64,000 bases of DNA from Robertkochia marina (GTDB lineage: Bacteria > Bacteroidota > Bacteroidia > Flavobacteriales > Flavobacteriaceae), in the NCBI RefSeq assembly GCF_004799345.1, contig NZ_SSMC01000003.1, forward strand, positions 558,001-622,000. The letters are read 5' to 3'. Below the pieces are notes generated by a model, which saw only the letters and a list, made by a program, of their open reading frames with translations, did not search any database and was not told where the DNA came from. Below, one piece after another: positions 42,950 through 53,038 of this stretch. The translations under genes and the position numbers were made by a program. Positions within the stretch are counted from its first letter, which is position 1, and each line of letters starts with the position of its first letter.

Positions 42950-44185
42950 TCAGACCTTTTCGGTCAGGATAACAATTTTACGACCATCTGCTGCGGTACA
43001 GAAAAATACGTAGTTTTCTCCACCGTCATTTATTTTAAATTTTTTACGGAGCTGTGCCACTGTCTCCGGGAAGTTACGGGTGGTGATATTCGCCTTTTGT
43101 CCTCCAAGCGCCTTTTTTATAGTCTTTTTGTTGTAATCAAGTACCTGCTTTACCCTGAAGCTTCTCCCGGGAAATGAGACCAATTCATCACTGGTATACA
43201 GGTGGGTGTTAGGGTGGAGCTTTTTAACGTTATAGGTTTGAGTGATCAAACCAAAGGCCCCTGATTTCATAATGGCTGCATTAGGCTCGTAGAGGTAGGT
43301 GGATACAGCTCCTGTTTTAGCTGTTACATTTTCTAATTGCGCGAGAGAAAAGGAAAATTTTTCCGGGGTAGGTTTACGTTCATCCAGGTTTACACAAACG
43401 ATCAAAGGGTTGTCGCCTTGTGCTGCAGCTTGCTTATCCTTAGAATCACCTGTTGATCCATTTTGATCTTTACAGCGGCTGATAACCCAAAGCAACTCCT
43501 TTACCTCATTTTTAACGGCAACGATATGGATCTCTTTTACATGACTCAGTTGTTCCAATCCTGCACGCAGGTCGAGCATGGGAGAGGTTTTGATCATGAT
43601 GCGTGTGGAAATTTCTAACAGATCTTTAAGATGGACACTAATATCAGGGGTACAATCAGACAGTAGAAATACCTTTCCCTTATGATCGTCACGACGGGCA
43701 GGATCAGCATAAGCCATGTCGATGCTCTTGAGAGTCTTTAAAAATTGAATTCCATCTTCGGGGTGACAACTGATATTATCAATACCAAGCTGCCTGAAAT
43801 TATGGTCAGCAATGGCAGATAGTGCTGTATTGATCTCACAGTGATCTACCTTTTTAAACTGCCTGGCGAAGTAAAGATCATCAACCCCCAATCCTCCGGT
43901 AATATCAACAAAATGGATTCCTTGAAAGAGGGAGGCTTTATAAGCAGCTGTAACCTCAGAAGAGGTTTGCTCTATAGAGAGGGAAGGGGGGTAATAAATA
44001 TTCGGGGTTTTAAACCAGGTAGGGAGTTTCTTTTCTGCCCTACTCATCGATTCGATCTGCCCGGCAAGTTCCTTTGCCGAGACATCACCAAAGGGTGAGC
44101 CTTTCAGGATGATAGAAGTCGTATCGGCATGCAGGTGCTCCCGGATAAAATCCTGTACTTCTGATCGTAATAATGCCCGGTTCAC
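42950..44185 (-). CDS. Class I SAM-dependent methyltransferase with THUMP-like domain
   Basis: A 411-residue cytosolic protein. The SAM-binding region reads FVDITGGLGVDDLYFARQF with the acidic HCEIN strand end, then MAYADPARRD as motif IV. The C-terminal about 90 residues match the THUMP-like domain (SFRVKQVLDYNKKTIKKAL, ITTRNFPETVAQLRKKF). THUMP-type domains bind RNA, so a tRNA or rRNA target is likely but unproven. It is the last gene of a leftward operon that also holds tsaD, rsmE and a trmH-like gene. Confidence 0.85.
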   Translation of the reverse strand: MNRALLRSEVQDFIREHLHADTTSIILKGSPFGDVSAKELAGQIESMSRAEKKLPTWFKTPNIYYPPSLSIEQTSSEVTAAYKASLFQGIHFVDITGGLGVDDLYFARQFKKVDHCEINTALSAIADHNFRQLGIDNISCHPEDGIQFLKTLKSIDMAYADPARRDDHKGKVFLLSDCTPDISVHLKDLLEISTRIMIKTSPMLDLRAGLEQLSHVKEIHIVAVKNEVKELLWVISRCKDQNGSTGDSKDKQAAAQGDNPLIVCVNLDERKPTPEKFSFSLAQLENVTAKTGAVSTYLYEPNAAIMKSGAFGLITQTYNVKKLHPNTHLYTSDELVSFPGRSFRVKQVLDYNKKTIKKALGGQKANITTRNFPETVAQLRKKFKINDGGENYVFFCTAADGRKIVILTEKV

Positions 44186-44187
44186 GG

Positions 44188-45288
44188 CTAAAGATTTTTG
44201 GTAAGTGATTTTACCACCTTGTATTGGGAGAGGAACTCCTTAAGCACCACCTTAACAGCGGTGTAGGCCGGTATAGCGATCACCATACCCAAAACCCCAA
44301 AGAGTAATCCTGCAATAATAATAATCAGGAAGATCTCTAAAGGGTGCGATTTTACACTACTGGAAAATATAAAGGGCTGGCTGAAAAAATTATCGATCAA
44401 TTGGCCTATAAGAAAACCGATGAACACATAGATAGCCTTAGGCAGGATGACTCCCGAGAAATCGCTTCCCAGGTTGCTTGACATGGTAAGCATGATCATC
44501 AGGGCTCCACCGATAAGGGGTCCGATGTAGGGTATCAGGTTGAGCAGGGCACAAAGAAATGCGATCACCAAGGCGTTTTCAATTCCGACGATCAGTAATA
44601 CAATGGTGTAAAAGACAAAGAGCACCGTGATCTGTAATATCAATCCGATAAAATATCTCGATAACAATCCTTTGATCTTTTCCAGTGAGTTGATCACCCT
44701 GGTTTCTTTTTCATCAGGGATCAGGGCCATCAGCGAGTTCTGAAAAAGACCACTATCCTTAAGGAAGAAAAATGAAATAAAGATCACAGTAAACAATCCG
44801 AAGCTAAAGGTGCCAATACCCCCCAAAACATTATTAAGGAGGGAAGGAATGGCAGAAAAGCCGAAACTGGACAGGAGGTCTGAATTTCGGAGTGTTTCTT
44901 CAAGGGATGCTTCTACCTCTGTTCTGCTGATATTCAGGTAGTCAGAGACTTCCTGATAAACACTTTCCATACTGGCCAGCAATTTATCATAGTCAAGCAA
45001 TGAAAGGTTTCGGCTTTGTTCCATAACCAGGGGGATGAACAAGCTTACGATGCCGGCAATAAAAAGGATCATCAGCGCCATGGTGGTAATAACAGCAAGA
45101 GTGTTGTTGAATTTGAGTCTTTTCCTTAAAAAAATGACCAAGGGTCTGCCGATCAAAGAAATGACCACAGAAATGAGTACATAGGCGATCACCGATTGGA
45201 TCTTAAACAGGAAATAACAAAGCAATACGATCCCGGTTAATATTCCTACTGCCCTGAGGATCCCGTTAGAAATGGTTCTTGAATTCAT
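44188..45288 (-). CDS. AI-2E family transporter (permease)
   Basis: A 366-residue inner-membrane protein of the PF01594 family, with seven to eight predicted helices: a hydrophobic N-terminal pair, a periplasmic or cytosolic loop (about 95-150), and a C-terminal core with NLIPYIGPLIGG and GNFF-like LIDNFFSQPFIFS. Members have been tied to quorum-signal export and to ion antiport, so the substrate is open. It lies 2 bp upstream of the methyltransferase gene and 50 bp after the trmH-like gene. Confidence 0.88.
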   Translation of the reverse strand: MNSRTISNGILRAVGILTGIVLLCYFLFKIQSVIAYVLISVVISLIGRPLVIFLRKRLKFNNTLAVITTMALMILFIAGIVSLFIPLVMEQSRNLSLLDYDKLLASMESVYQEVSDYLNISRTEVEASLEETLRNSDLLSSFGFSAIPSLLNNVLGGIGTFSFGLFTVIFISFFFLKDSGLFQNSLMALIPDEKETRVINSLEKIKGLLSRYFIGLILQITVLFVFYTIVLLIVGIENALVIAFLCALLNLIPYIGPLIGGALMIMLTMSSNLGSDFSGVILPKAIYVFIGFLIGQLIDNFFSQPFIFSSSVKSHPLEIFLIIIIAGLLFGVLGMVIAIPAYTAVKVVLKEFLSQYKVVKSLTKNL

Positions 45289-45338
45289 ATAAAAGCCGAT
45301 TCAGTACCGTTATTTTTCTTACAAGTTACTGCAAAAAA

Positions 45339-45848
45339 TTATTTTAAAAGGTTGGTCAGTTCAAATAAGCAGATTCCCGCTGCCATGCTCACATTCATGC
45401 TGCTGTTTACCCCGTACATATCAATATGTACATGCTGGTCGGCCATGGCCAGATGCTCTGCAGAGATACCATGGTTCTCCCCACCAAGCAGCAGGGCTAC
45501 CTTAGCCGGTTTTTTAAGTGTTACCTCGTTAAGGGAGATACTGTTATTGGTGATCTCCAGGGCAATGATAGTATAGCCGTCTTCCTTTAAGGCCTTTAAG
45601 GCTATTGCGGTTTCAGGCTCAAACCTGTGGGCTACTCTTTGATGGGTAGACCTGGCGGTCTTTTCCATTCGTCGGCTGAATTCAGGGAGGTAAACACAGA
45701 AAATGATCTCTTCAACTCCGAAAGCTTCTGCCACCCTGAATAGTGAACCGGTGTTGGAGGCGCTGTGAATTCCGTCGCATACTACGGTCAATGGGAATTG
45801 GCGTTGTTGGAACTTATTATCAGAATGATCCAGCTGTTCAGGTTTCAT
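45339..45848 (-). CDS. TrmH/SpoU-family RNA methyltransferase
   Basis: A SPOUT-fold enzyme for 2'-O-methylation of RNA ribose. Motif 1 is GIHSASNTGSLFRVAEAFG, motif 2 LLLGGENHGIS and motif 3 IDMYGVNSSMNVSMAAGICL. The ATG at 45848 is preferred because it starts 1 bp beyond the neighbouring gene's stop; an upstream start at 45875 would overlap that gene. About 169 residues, so no N-terminal RNA-binding extension. Target nucleotide (tRNA versus rRNA) is not decidable here. Confidence 0.88.
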   Translation of the reverse strand: MKPEQLDHSDNKFQQRQFPLTVVCDGIHSASNTGSLFRVAEAFGVEEIIFCVYLPEFSRRMEKTARSTHQRVAHRFEPETAIALKALKEDGYTIIALEITNNSISLNEVTLKKPAKVALLLGGENHGISAEHLAMADQHVHIDMYGVNSSMNVSMAAGICLFELTNLLK

Positions 45849-45849
45849 T

Positions 45850-46491
45850 TCAGTTCTCAAAAGCAAATTGTACAATATTAGCTCCCATTCTCAACGCCTT
45901 TAAACGAACATCTTCCGGGTCGTTGTGCACTTCCTGATTTTCCCATCCATCGCCCAGGTCGCTCTCGAAGGTGAATAAGAGCACCAGTTTATTTTCGTGA
46001 AAAATACCCAGGGCCTCCGGGGGTAATCCGTCGTGTTCGTGAATTTTGGGCAATCCGTTCGGAAAGTCGAATGATTGATGAAAAATAGGGTGATCTTTAC
46101 CAACGGGGGTCAGGTTTTTGTCGGGGAATACCTTTTTTAATTCTTTCTCCAGGTAAGGTCGCATCCCGTAATTGTCGTCTATATGCAGAAACCCTCCCGC
46201 TAAAAGGTAGGTTCTCAGGTTCAGAGCATCTTCCCGGCTGAAGAAAACATTGCCATGACCGGTCATATGAATAAAGGGATAATCAAAGATCTCTTCACTT
46301 CCCGCATCCACGGTGGCGGGTTTCGGAGCCATCTTGGTGTTAATGTTGGAATTGCAAAAACTAATGAGGTTGGGAAGGGCTGTTGGATTGGCATACCAAT
46401 CGCCACCTCCCTGGTATTTCAATACAGCGATCTCCTGGCCATGCAGCTGGAGGATGCTTAAGATGAAAAGTAGAACAATTCCCGGTTTCAT
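45850..46491 (-). CDS. DUF4159 domain-containing exported protein
   Basis: A 213-residue protein with signal peptide MKPGIVLLFILSILQLHG. The DUF4159 domain shows YQGGGDWYANPTALPNLI, then PFIHMTGHGNVFFS and LAGGFLHIDDNYGMRPYLE, which resembles a glutamine-amidotransferase-like or vWA-adjacent fold. DUF4159 genes in Bacteroidota often sit near gliding or envelope genes and have no known activity. Here it is embedded between rsmE and the trmH-like gene in a tight operon. Confidence 0.85.
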   Translation of the reverse strand: MKPGIVLLFILSILQLHGQEIAVLKYQGGGDWYANPTALPNLISFCNSNINTKMAPKPATVDAGSEEIFDYPFIHMTGHGNVFFSREDALNLRTYLLAGGFLHIDDNYGMRPYLEKELKKVFPDKNLTPVGKDHPIFHQSFDFPNGLPKIHEHDGLPPEALGIFHENKLVLLFTFESDLGDGWENQEVHNDPEDVRLKALRMGANIVQFAFEN

Positions 46492-46502
46492 GAGCTGTTG
46501 GT

Positions 46503-47207
46503 TTATTGGTTGATCAGGGCTACGGTATTACAGGCCACAATGGCCGCTGTTTCTGTACGTAGGCGGTTGTCACCTAAAATAACGGGTAAAAATCCGTGAT
46601 CAAGGGCCAGGGATACTTCTTCTTCTGAAAAATCGCCTTCCGGACCGATAAGCATCAGCACCGGAAAGTCAGGTTGTACCCGGCGTTTTAGATCAAAACG
46701 TTCCTTCTCGTAGCAATGGGCTATGAATTTATGAGCATTATGCTCCTGAACAATGAATTCTTTAAGAGATACAGGTGGATTCAGTTTTGGTAAAAAGCAG
46801 CTCAATGATTGTTTCATGGCCGACTGCAGGATCTTCTCCATACGGTCTGTTTTTACCACCTTCCGCTCTGAATGATCACAAATTATGGGGGTGATCTCAT
46901 CAACGCCGATCTCTGTTGCCTTTTCCAAAAACCATTCATAACGATCATTGCTCTTTGTGGGAGCTACAGCCATGTGAATGCTGTACCTTCGGGGTATTTT
47001 TTCTTCCGATCGCTCTATTTGTACTTCACAGGCTTTTGGGGTAACAAGGGTCAGATGCCCGTAATAGAGGTACCCTTTGCCGTCGGTAATATGGATCTCA
47101 TCGCCTTCCCGTTTTCGCAATACCTTACTAATGTGCCTGCTTTCATCTTTATCAAAGGCGAAAACCGTGGTATCAGGAGTCAGGGAAGGAGCATAGAATA
47201 GTTGCAT
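46503..47207 (-). CDS. rsmE: 16S rRNA (uracil1498-N3)-methyltransferase
   Basis: A 234-residue SPOUT methyltransferase that modifies U1498 of 16S rRNA in the small subunit. The N-terminal PUA-like domain (about 1-70) has H-I-SKVLRKREGDEIHITDG. The SPOUT core has LEKATEIGVDEITPI, LIGPEGDFSEEEVSLA and LGDNRLRTETAAIVA, with the trefoil-knot Leu-Arg-x-Glu-Thr-Ala motif intact. Length is normal. It follows tsaD by 11 bp in the same operon. Confidence 0.94.
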   Translation of the reverse strand: MQLFYAPSLTPDTTVFAFDKDESRHISKVLRKREGDEIHITDGKGYLYYGHLTLVTPKACEVQIERSEEKIPRRYSIHMAVAPTKSNDRYEWFLEKATEIGVDEITPIICDHSERKVVKTDRMEKILQSAMKQSLSCFLPKLNPPVSLKEFIVQEHNAHKFIAHCYEKERFDLKRRVQPDFPVLMLIGPEGDFSEEEVSLALDHGFLPVILGDNRLRTETAAIVACNTVALINQ

Positions 47208-47218
47208 AGGGTGCAGGA

Positions 47219-48241
47219 TTAGATAGCGAAACGGGCTTTAGAGCTGATGCGTTCATCAGCAAAATCACCCTTCAAAAATTTATAATAACCCACAATGCCG
47301 ATCATGGCAGCATTATCTGTGGTGTACTCAAATTTAGGAATAAAGGTATTCCAGCCCAACTGTTTTTCGGCATCTTTCATGGCTTTTCTGATGCCGGAGT
47401 TGGCAGACACTCCGCCTCCGATAGCCACACGGTTAATTCCGGTCTCCTTCACAGCCTTTTTGATCTTCTTCATTAAAATACGAATAATGGTATCCTGCAC
47501 CGAGGCACAGATATCGTTCATATGCTTTTCAATAAAGTCAGGGTCGTTGGCAACTTCTTTTTGAATGAAATACAGAATGGAGGTTTTAAAACCGCTGAAA
47601 CTGAAGTTTAAGCCTCCTACTTTCGGGATAGGAAAATCAAAAGCCTTTGGATTCCCCTTGGCAGCATTCTTATCGATCAGGGGGCCGCCGGGATAGGGCA
47701 GTCCCAGGATTTTAGCACTTTTATCAAAAGCTTCTCCAACGGCATCATCAAGGGTTTCTCCGATCACTTCCATGGTAAAATGATCGTCGACCCTGACGAT
47801 CTGGGTATGCCCGCCACTTATGGTAACGGCCAGGAAGGGGAATTCCGGTTTCTTCATCCCGGGTTCGTCAATAAAATGAGCCAGGATATGGGCTTTCATA
47901 TGGTTCACCTCGATAAGTGGAATACCAAGTCCAAGACTCAGCGATTTGGCAAAAGAACTCCCCACGAGTAAGGACCCCATAAGCCCCGGTCCGCGGGTAA
48001 AAGCTATGGCCGATAAACTATTTTTATCGATATTTGCCTGGGCTAAGGCCTGATGAACAACCGGAACGATGTTTTGCTGGTGAGCCCTGGAGGCCAATTC
48101 GGGAACCACCCCGCCGTAGGCCTCATGAATGTCTTGGTTGGCCACTACATTGCTAAGTACCCTATCATTGTGTAAAACGGCGGCAGAAGTATCGTCACAG
48201 GAGGATTCTATGGCAAGAATATAAATATCTTGGCTATTCAT
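47219..48241 (-). CDS. tsaD: tRNA N6-threonylcarbamoyladenosine synthesis protein TsaD
   Basis: A 340-residue Kae1/TsaD ATPase that, with TsaB and TsaE, adds threonylcarbamoyl to A37 of ANN-decoding tRNAs. It starts ILAIESSCDDTSAA, has the metal motif HMKAHILAHF and the nucleotide-binding GGHTQIVRV, and ends with NAAMIGIVGYYKF. The ATG at 48241 is chosen; 41 extra upstream codons would read through the promoter. A -7 element sits at 48269-48276. It is the first gene of a six-gene leftward operon. Confidence 0.96.
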   Translation of the reverse strand: MNSQDIYILAIESSCDDTSAAVLHNDRVLSNVVANQDIHEAYGGVVPELASRAHQQNIVPVVHQALAQANIDKNSLSAIAFTRGPGLMGSLLVGSSFAKSLSLGLGIPLIEVNHMKAHILAHFIDEPGMKKPEFPFLAVTISGGHTQIVRVDDHFTMEVIGETLDDAVGEAFDKSAKILGLPYPGGPLIDKNAAKGNPKAFDFPIPKVGGLNFSFSGFKTSILYFIQKEVANDPDFIEKHMNDICASVQDTIIRILMKKIKKAVKETGINRVAIGGGVSANSGIRKAMKDAEKQLGWNTFIPKFEYTTDNAAMIGIVGYYKFLKGDFADERISSKARFAI

Positions 48242-48243
48242 CT

Positions 48244-48276
48244 TATATTTGGAATAATTATTGGACCACAAAGGTA
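48244..48276. promoter_or_regulatory. Overlapping divergent promoters of tsaD and tamB
   Basis: TATATTTG at 48244-48251 (plus) is an exact -7 element for tamB. TACCTTTG on the minus strand at 48269-48276 is one for tsaD. The rightward start would be near 48257 and the leftward start near 48263, so the two transcription start sites face past each other within a few bases. Confidence 0.65.
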
Positions 48277-48311
48277 AAACATAAAGCCCTATCAATAAAC
48301 TGCGAAAAATA

Positions 48312-51300
48312 TTGTTGCGTTTGGTCCTGGTCCTGTTAGGCCTTATTGTTTTAACAGGTACCATACTCTCCCTCCCTCCGGTACAAACGAAACTGGCTCA
48401 AAAAGCAACGACCTATCTCAACGATAAATACAACACCAATATCAATGTAGAGAAGGTCAAAATATCAGTATTCTTCGGCGATGTTACCCTGAATAATGTT
48501 TACATAGAAGATTACAAACAGGACACGCTGATCTATGCAGAAGATCTGAGAACCTCTCTCTTAAATATCAAACGATTGACCGAGGGTAACCTCGAGCTTG
48601 GCGGTATTGAGGCGCAGAATCTGATCTTTAAGGTAATCACTTATGAAGGGGAAACAAATAGCAACCTGGATGTCTTTGTGGAAAAGCTGGATAGCGGCCC
48701 GTCAGATCCCAATGCTCCGCCCTTTGAACTTACCTCCCCGGAGGTCGATATAGAAGGAGGACAGTTTTTATACATAGACAAGAACAAAGAGTCTGCTGTT
48801 ATTCTTGATCTGAAGGATATTAACGCAGAGGTGGAAGACCTTAAAATAATGGGGCCAAAGGTGTATGTGCCCATTGACCGGTTGAGTTTTAATACCTCCC
48901 GCGGACTCAACGTGGAGCATCTTCGCGGCGATTTTCAATATACCAAACAAGGAATGAGCCTTGAAGGGATGGAGTTGCAAACTCAAAATTCAGAGATCAA
49001 TGGTGATATCTGGTTGACCTATAACAGGGAAGATTTCAGTGAATTTTTTGATAAGGTTCAGTTTAAAGGAGCCTTTACCGATTCTCAGCTATCTCTTGAT
49101 GAGATCAACTTTTACTATAATGAATTCGGGAAAGGCAAACGGGTGGCATTTTCCACGGCTTTTGAAGGGGTTTTAAATGATCTGACCCTTAAGGATGCCT
49201 TTTTGAGATCGGGTAATACCGAAATAGCCGGCGACTTTGTTTTTCACAACCTCTTAAACAGTGATCGGAACTTCAGTATGGAAGCTGACCTGGACAAGGC
49301 GTCTTCAAATTACTTTCAGCTTCGGTCATTGATGCCCCGAATTCTCGGAGAAGTACTGCCTGAGAATTTTAAAAGGTTTGGTCAGTTCTCTGTAGGAGGA
49401 AGGATAGAGCTCAATGAAGAGAATATCTACTCCCGCATCTCTGTAACCACAGAAAAAGGAAAAGGATACACCGACCTTACCCTTACCAATTATGACAATA
49501 TTGAAGAGGCAGCCTACAACGGATTTGTTTCCCTTACCGACTTCGATCTTGGTGGATTCCTGGAAGATCCAAAGCTGGGGTTAACCTCCATGGATGTGAA
49601 TATTGACGGAAGTGGTTTTAAGAAGGAGGTGCTGAATACAGAGATTATCGGGCAGATCTTTGAGCTTACCTATAACGGTTATGAGTATAACGACCTGAGT
49701 GTTTCCGGGATATTAAAGGATCAGCTTTTTGATGGAAGTCTTACCTCCAGGGACCCTAATTTTGATGTTGATTTTAAAGGTTTGGCAGACCTGTCTGGTA
49801 CAGCTAACGAATTTAATTTTGTCGCCTCCGTATCCCATGCAGATCTGAAACGTCTGAACTTTTTACAACGGGACAGTGTTGCCATTTTTAAGGGGCGTAT
49901 CAATATGAACGTTGTAGGGAATAACCTGGACGACTTTGAAGGAGTGGTTCGGTTTTCTAACACAGAGTTCATGAATCAAAATGACACCTATTACTTTAAC
50001 GACTTTAATATAACCTCTGATTTTATTGATGGAGAAAGAGTCTTGAAAATTGATTCTCCTGATATTATTACCGGTACGGTAGAAGGAGTTTTCAAGGTGA
50101 ATGAACTGGGGAACCTGGTTAGTAATTCCATTGGTAGTATTTATACGAATTATAGTCCTTATGAGATCTCTAAGGGGCAGTATCTTGACTTTAACCTGAA
50201 CATCTATAACAAGATCGTTGAGGTGTTCTTCCCTGAGGTCAGGTTTGGTTCGAATACCTTTATTAAAGGTAGCATGTCTGCAGATGATGGCGATTTCAAA
50301 CTTATATTCAGGTCGCCTCATATTGATGCCTATGGTACCGTATTTGACACCCTGAATGTAAACATTGATAACAAGAACCCCCTCTTTAACACCTTTGTTG
50401 AGGTGAATAAGATAGAATCGGGTTCCTATGATGTATCAGACTTCTCTTTGATCAATACCAAGATCCAGGATACCCTCTTTTTCCGAACTGAGTTTAAGGG
50501 TGGCGATGAGTTTAACGACGAATACAACCTGAACTTTTACCACACCTTTAATGCTGACCAGCGATCAGTGATAGGGTTGAAGCGATCTGTACTCGGATTA
50601 AAGGGTAATGACTGGGTGATCAATGAAAAGAATGACCACCAGAATAAAGTTACCTTCAACCGAACCCTTGATTCTATCGTGATCGATCAATTGGTGATGA
50701 ATTACGGCGAGGAAGAGATCCTCCTCGAAGGTACCTTGATCGATACTACCAGTAAGGATATTGATCTTGAGTTCAATAATGTAAGCCTGGAAAACATTAC
50801 GCCCGATATTGACAGCCTTGACATGAGGGGTACCATAAATGGTAACCTCAATATTCTGCAGCGCAATAATAACTATGTGCCTTCCTCCAATGTGAAGATC
50901 GCCGACTTCGAGGTCAATGGATATAAACTGGGTAATTTTTTCGTCTCTATTATCGGGAATCGTGACCTTACCAGTTATGATGTGAATGTCAAGGTGGTAG
51001 ATGATGCCCGGGAGCGTATGCTAATGATCGGGCAGATCGTTTATGAAAATAAGGAAGCCCGTTTAAACCTCAATACACGTCTTGATGGCTTTGTGTTGGA
51101 TGCTTTCAGTCCGTTGGGTGGCATCGTGCTCTCAGACCTCAGGGGTACTGCTCACGGGCAGTTCAAAATAACCGGTCCGTTAAAGAACCCGGAGATGAAT
51201 GGTACGGTAGAATTAATGAATGCCGGGCTGAAGATCCCATACCTGAATCTTGACCTTGATCTTAACCAGATGGCCAGGATCGGTCTCGACAAGCAGTCTA

Positions 51301-52751
51301 TCCTCTTTAACGATCTGGTACTTACCGATAAAAAATACAAGACCCAGGCCACCTTAGACGGCTCCATAAATCACAATGGGTTCAGCGATTGGTACCTGGA
51401 CCTGAATCTCGCCAGCCGTGGCAACCGATTTTTGGTACTGGATACCGAAGCCGGGAATGATGAGCTTTATTACGGTACGGCCTTCATCTCGGGGGCGGCC
51501 AGTATTACCGGGCTTACCGATGAGTTACTCAATATAGAGGTAGACGCCAGAACAGAGAAAGGTACGGTATTTAAGATACCGATCAGTGATGAGACAGAGA
51601 TCGGCGACCTGTCGTTTATCAACTTCAAAGAAAAGTCTAACGGGTCAGAATCGACAGTCAGAGAGTTAAAAGAGGTGCAGGGACTTGAGCTCTTTTTCGA
51701 TCTGGATGTAACTCCTGAGGCTGAAGTGGAGATCGTTATTGACGAAAAAACGGGAAGTTCTTTAAAAGGAAGCGGGGCGGGGAACATGCTTATAGAGATC
51801 AATACCAACGGGAAATTCAATATGTGGGGTGACTTTATAACCTCGCGGGGTGAATACAACTTTAAATACGGTGGCTTTATAGACAAGAAGTTTAATGTGG
51901 AGCCCAACGGAACCATTGTTTGGAATGGAGACCCCTTGCAGGCCGATGTCAACATAACGGCGGTGTATTCGCTCTATGCGAATCCTTCCGTATTGCTTGA
52001 TAATGCCCAATACACCCGTAAGATCGAAACCGAGGTGGTTATTAATATGTTGGGAGAGCTGGTGCAGCCCACCTTTGATTATGAGATCAACTTTCCAACG
52101 GCCAGTGCTGTAACCAACTCAGAATTGCAATACCGCCTTGACGATAATACCAAGCGTGAAATGCAGGCCTTTTCATTGCTTTCCCAGGGGGCTTTCATTA
52201 ATGATGTGAGTTTAACCCAACAGGCAGTAACCGGTAACCTGGTGCAGACTGCCTCCAGTATGTTCAACCAGATCCTGAATTCGGGAGACGGGGTTTTTGA
52301 TGTAGGGGTGTCTTATGAGATCGGAGAACGTAATCCTAACCAGGACTTTGTAACCGATGACCGACTTGGGGTAACGGTGTCTACCCAGATCAATGATCGT
52401 ATCCTGGTGAATGGAAAAATAGGAATGCCTATCGGAGGTGTTTCCGAAAGTGTGGTAGCCGGTAATGTAGAGGTACAGATACTATTGAATGATGACGGTA
52501 CCCTTAGCGCGACTATTTTTAACCGAGAAAATGAGATTCGGCAGTTCTTTGCTCAGGAGCAAGGCTATACACAAGGGGTAGGTTTGTCTTATCAGGTAGA
52601 ATTTGATACCTTTAGGGAGCTTTTTCAGAAGCTGCTGGGGCAGGAAAAAGAACCTGAATCTGAAAAGAACCCTGCCGGTGATGCCGGGACAGCTTCTAAA
52701 AAAGAAAAAAAACTTGGCGATGGTATGGTTACCATCCGTTCCAAAAATTAA
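48312..52751 (+). CDS. tamB: Translocation and assembly module / lipid-transport protein TamB
   Basis: A 1479-residue AsmA-like/TamB protein. A membrane anchor (LVLVLLGLIVLTGTILSL) is followed by a very long beta-rich taco-shaped region and the conserved C-terminal DUF490 domain (about 1100-1440; GEYNFKYGGFIDKKFNVEPN, LVQPTFDYEINFP). TamB bridges inner and outer membranes and moves phospholipid or assists outer-membrane protein assembly. No ATG is available: the frame opens after a TAA at 48282 and the first accepted start is TTG at 48312 (48315 also TTG); CTG 48300 is possible. Followed by a 287-bp gap before pfkA. Confidence 0.9.
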   Translation: MLRLVLVLLGLIVLTGTILSLPPVQTKLAQKATTYLNDKYNTNINVEKVKISVFFGDVTLNNVYIEDYKQDTLIYAEDLRTSLLNIKRLTEGNLELGGIEAQNLIFKVITYEGETNSNLDVFVEKLDSGPSDPNAPPFELTSPEVDIEGGQFLYIDKNKESAVILDLKDINAEVEDLKIMGPKVYVPIDRLSFNTSRGLNVEHLRGDFQYTKQGMSLEGMELQTQNSEINGDIWLTYNREDFSEFFDKVQFKGAFTDSQLSLDEINFYYNEFGKGKRVAFSTAFEGVLNDLTLKDAFLRSGNTEIAGDFVFHNLLNSDRNFSMEADLDKASSNYFQLRSLMPRILGEVLPENFKRFGQFSVGGRIELNEENIYSRISVTTEKGKGYTDLTLTNYDNIEEAAYNGFVSLTDFDLGGFLEDPKLGLTSMDVNIDGSGFKKEVLNTEIIGQIFELTYNGYEYNDLSVSGILKDQLFDGSLTSRDPNFDVDFKGLADLSGTANEFNFVASVSHADLKRLNFLQRDSVAIFKGRINMNVVGNNLDDFEGVVRFSNTEFMNQNDTYYFNDFNITSDFIDGERVLKIDSPDIITGTVEGVFKVNELGNLVSNSIGSIYTNYSPYEISKGQYLDFNLNIYNKIVEVFFPEVRFGSNTFIKGSMSADDGDFKLIFRSPHIDAYGTVFDTLNVNIDNKNPLFNTFVEVNKIESGSYDVSDFSLINTKIQDTLFFRTEFKGGDEFNDEYNLNFYHTFNADQRSVIGLKRSVLGLKGNDWVINEKNDHQNKVTFNRTLDSIVIDQLVMNYGEEEILLEGTLIDTTSKDIDLEFNNVSLENITPDIDSLDMRGTINGNLNILQRNNNYVPSSNVKIADFEVNGYKLGNFFVSIIGNRDLTSYDVNVKVVDDARERMLMIGQIVYENKEARLNLNTRLDGFVLDAFSPLGGIVLSDLRGTAHGQFKITGPLKNPEMNGTVELMNAGLKIPYLNLDLDLNQMARIGLDKQSILFNDLVLTDKKYKTQATLDGSINHNGFSDWYLDLNLASRGNRFLVLDTEAGNDELYYGTAFISGAASITGLTDELLNIEVDARTEKGTVFKIPISDETEIGDLSFINFKEKSNGSESTVRELKEVQGLELFFDLDVTPEAEVEIVIDEKTGSSLKGSGAGNMLIEINTNGKFNMWGDFITSRGEYNFKYGGFIDKKFNVEPNGTIVWNGDPLQADVNITAVYSLYANPSVLLDNAQYTRKIETEVVINMLGELVQPTFDYEINFPTASAVTNSELQYRLDDNTKREMQAFSLLSQGAFINDVSLTQQAVTGNLVQTASSMFNQILNSGDGVFDVGVSYEIGERNPNQDFVTDDRLGVTVSTQINDRILVNGKIGMPIGGVSESVVAGNVEVQILLNDDGTLSATIFNRENEIRQFFAQEQGYTQGVGLSYQVEFDTFRELFQKLLGQEKEPESEKNPAGDAGTASKKEKKLGDGMVTIRSKN

Positions 52752-53038
52752 TAATACCCTTCCCATCCCGATACACTACACTATAAGTTTCTGACCTTTT
52801 TAATCGCGAAAAAGGGTGAGAAACAGAGTTGTTTGTCCCTTTTCATTTTTTGTGTTTTCCCCATTTCTGCCCGGGTCATTTTTTGTGAAATTCATGAAAA
52901 ATACCAGCAACAAGCCCTTGGTTAATAAGAATTTATCAACGAAAACGATTGAAATTTTCATTATTAATAATACAAGGAGATTTCTTACCTGCTTTTTTGA
53001 AATTCTTTGGTAGTTTTACCTGACTCAAAATAAAATAC

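Noticed and set aside
51470-51955. 161-codon minus-strand frame inside tamB
   Set aside because: Antisense to the conserved C-terminal domain of TamB; Ser/Pro-rich translation typical of a complement frame.
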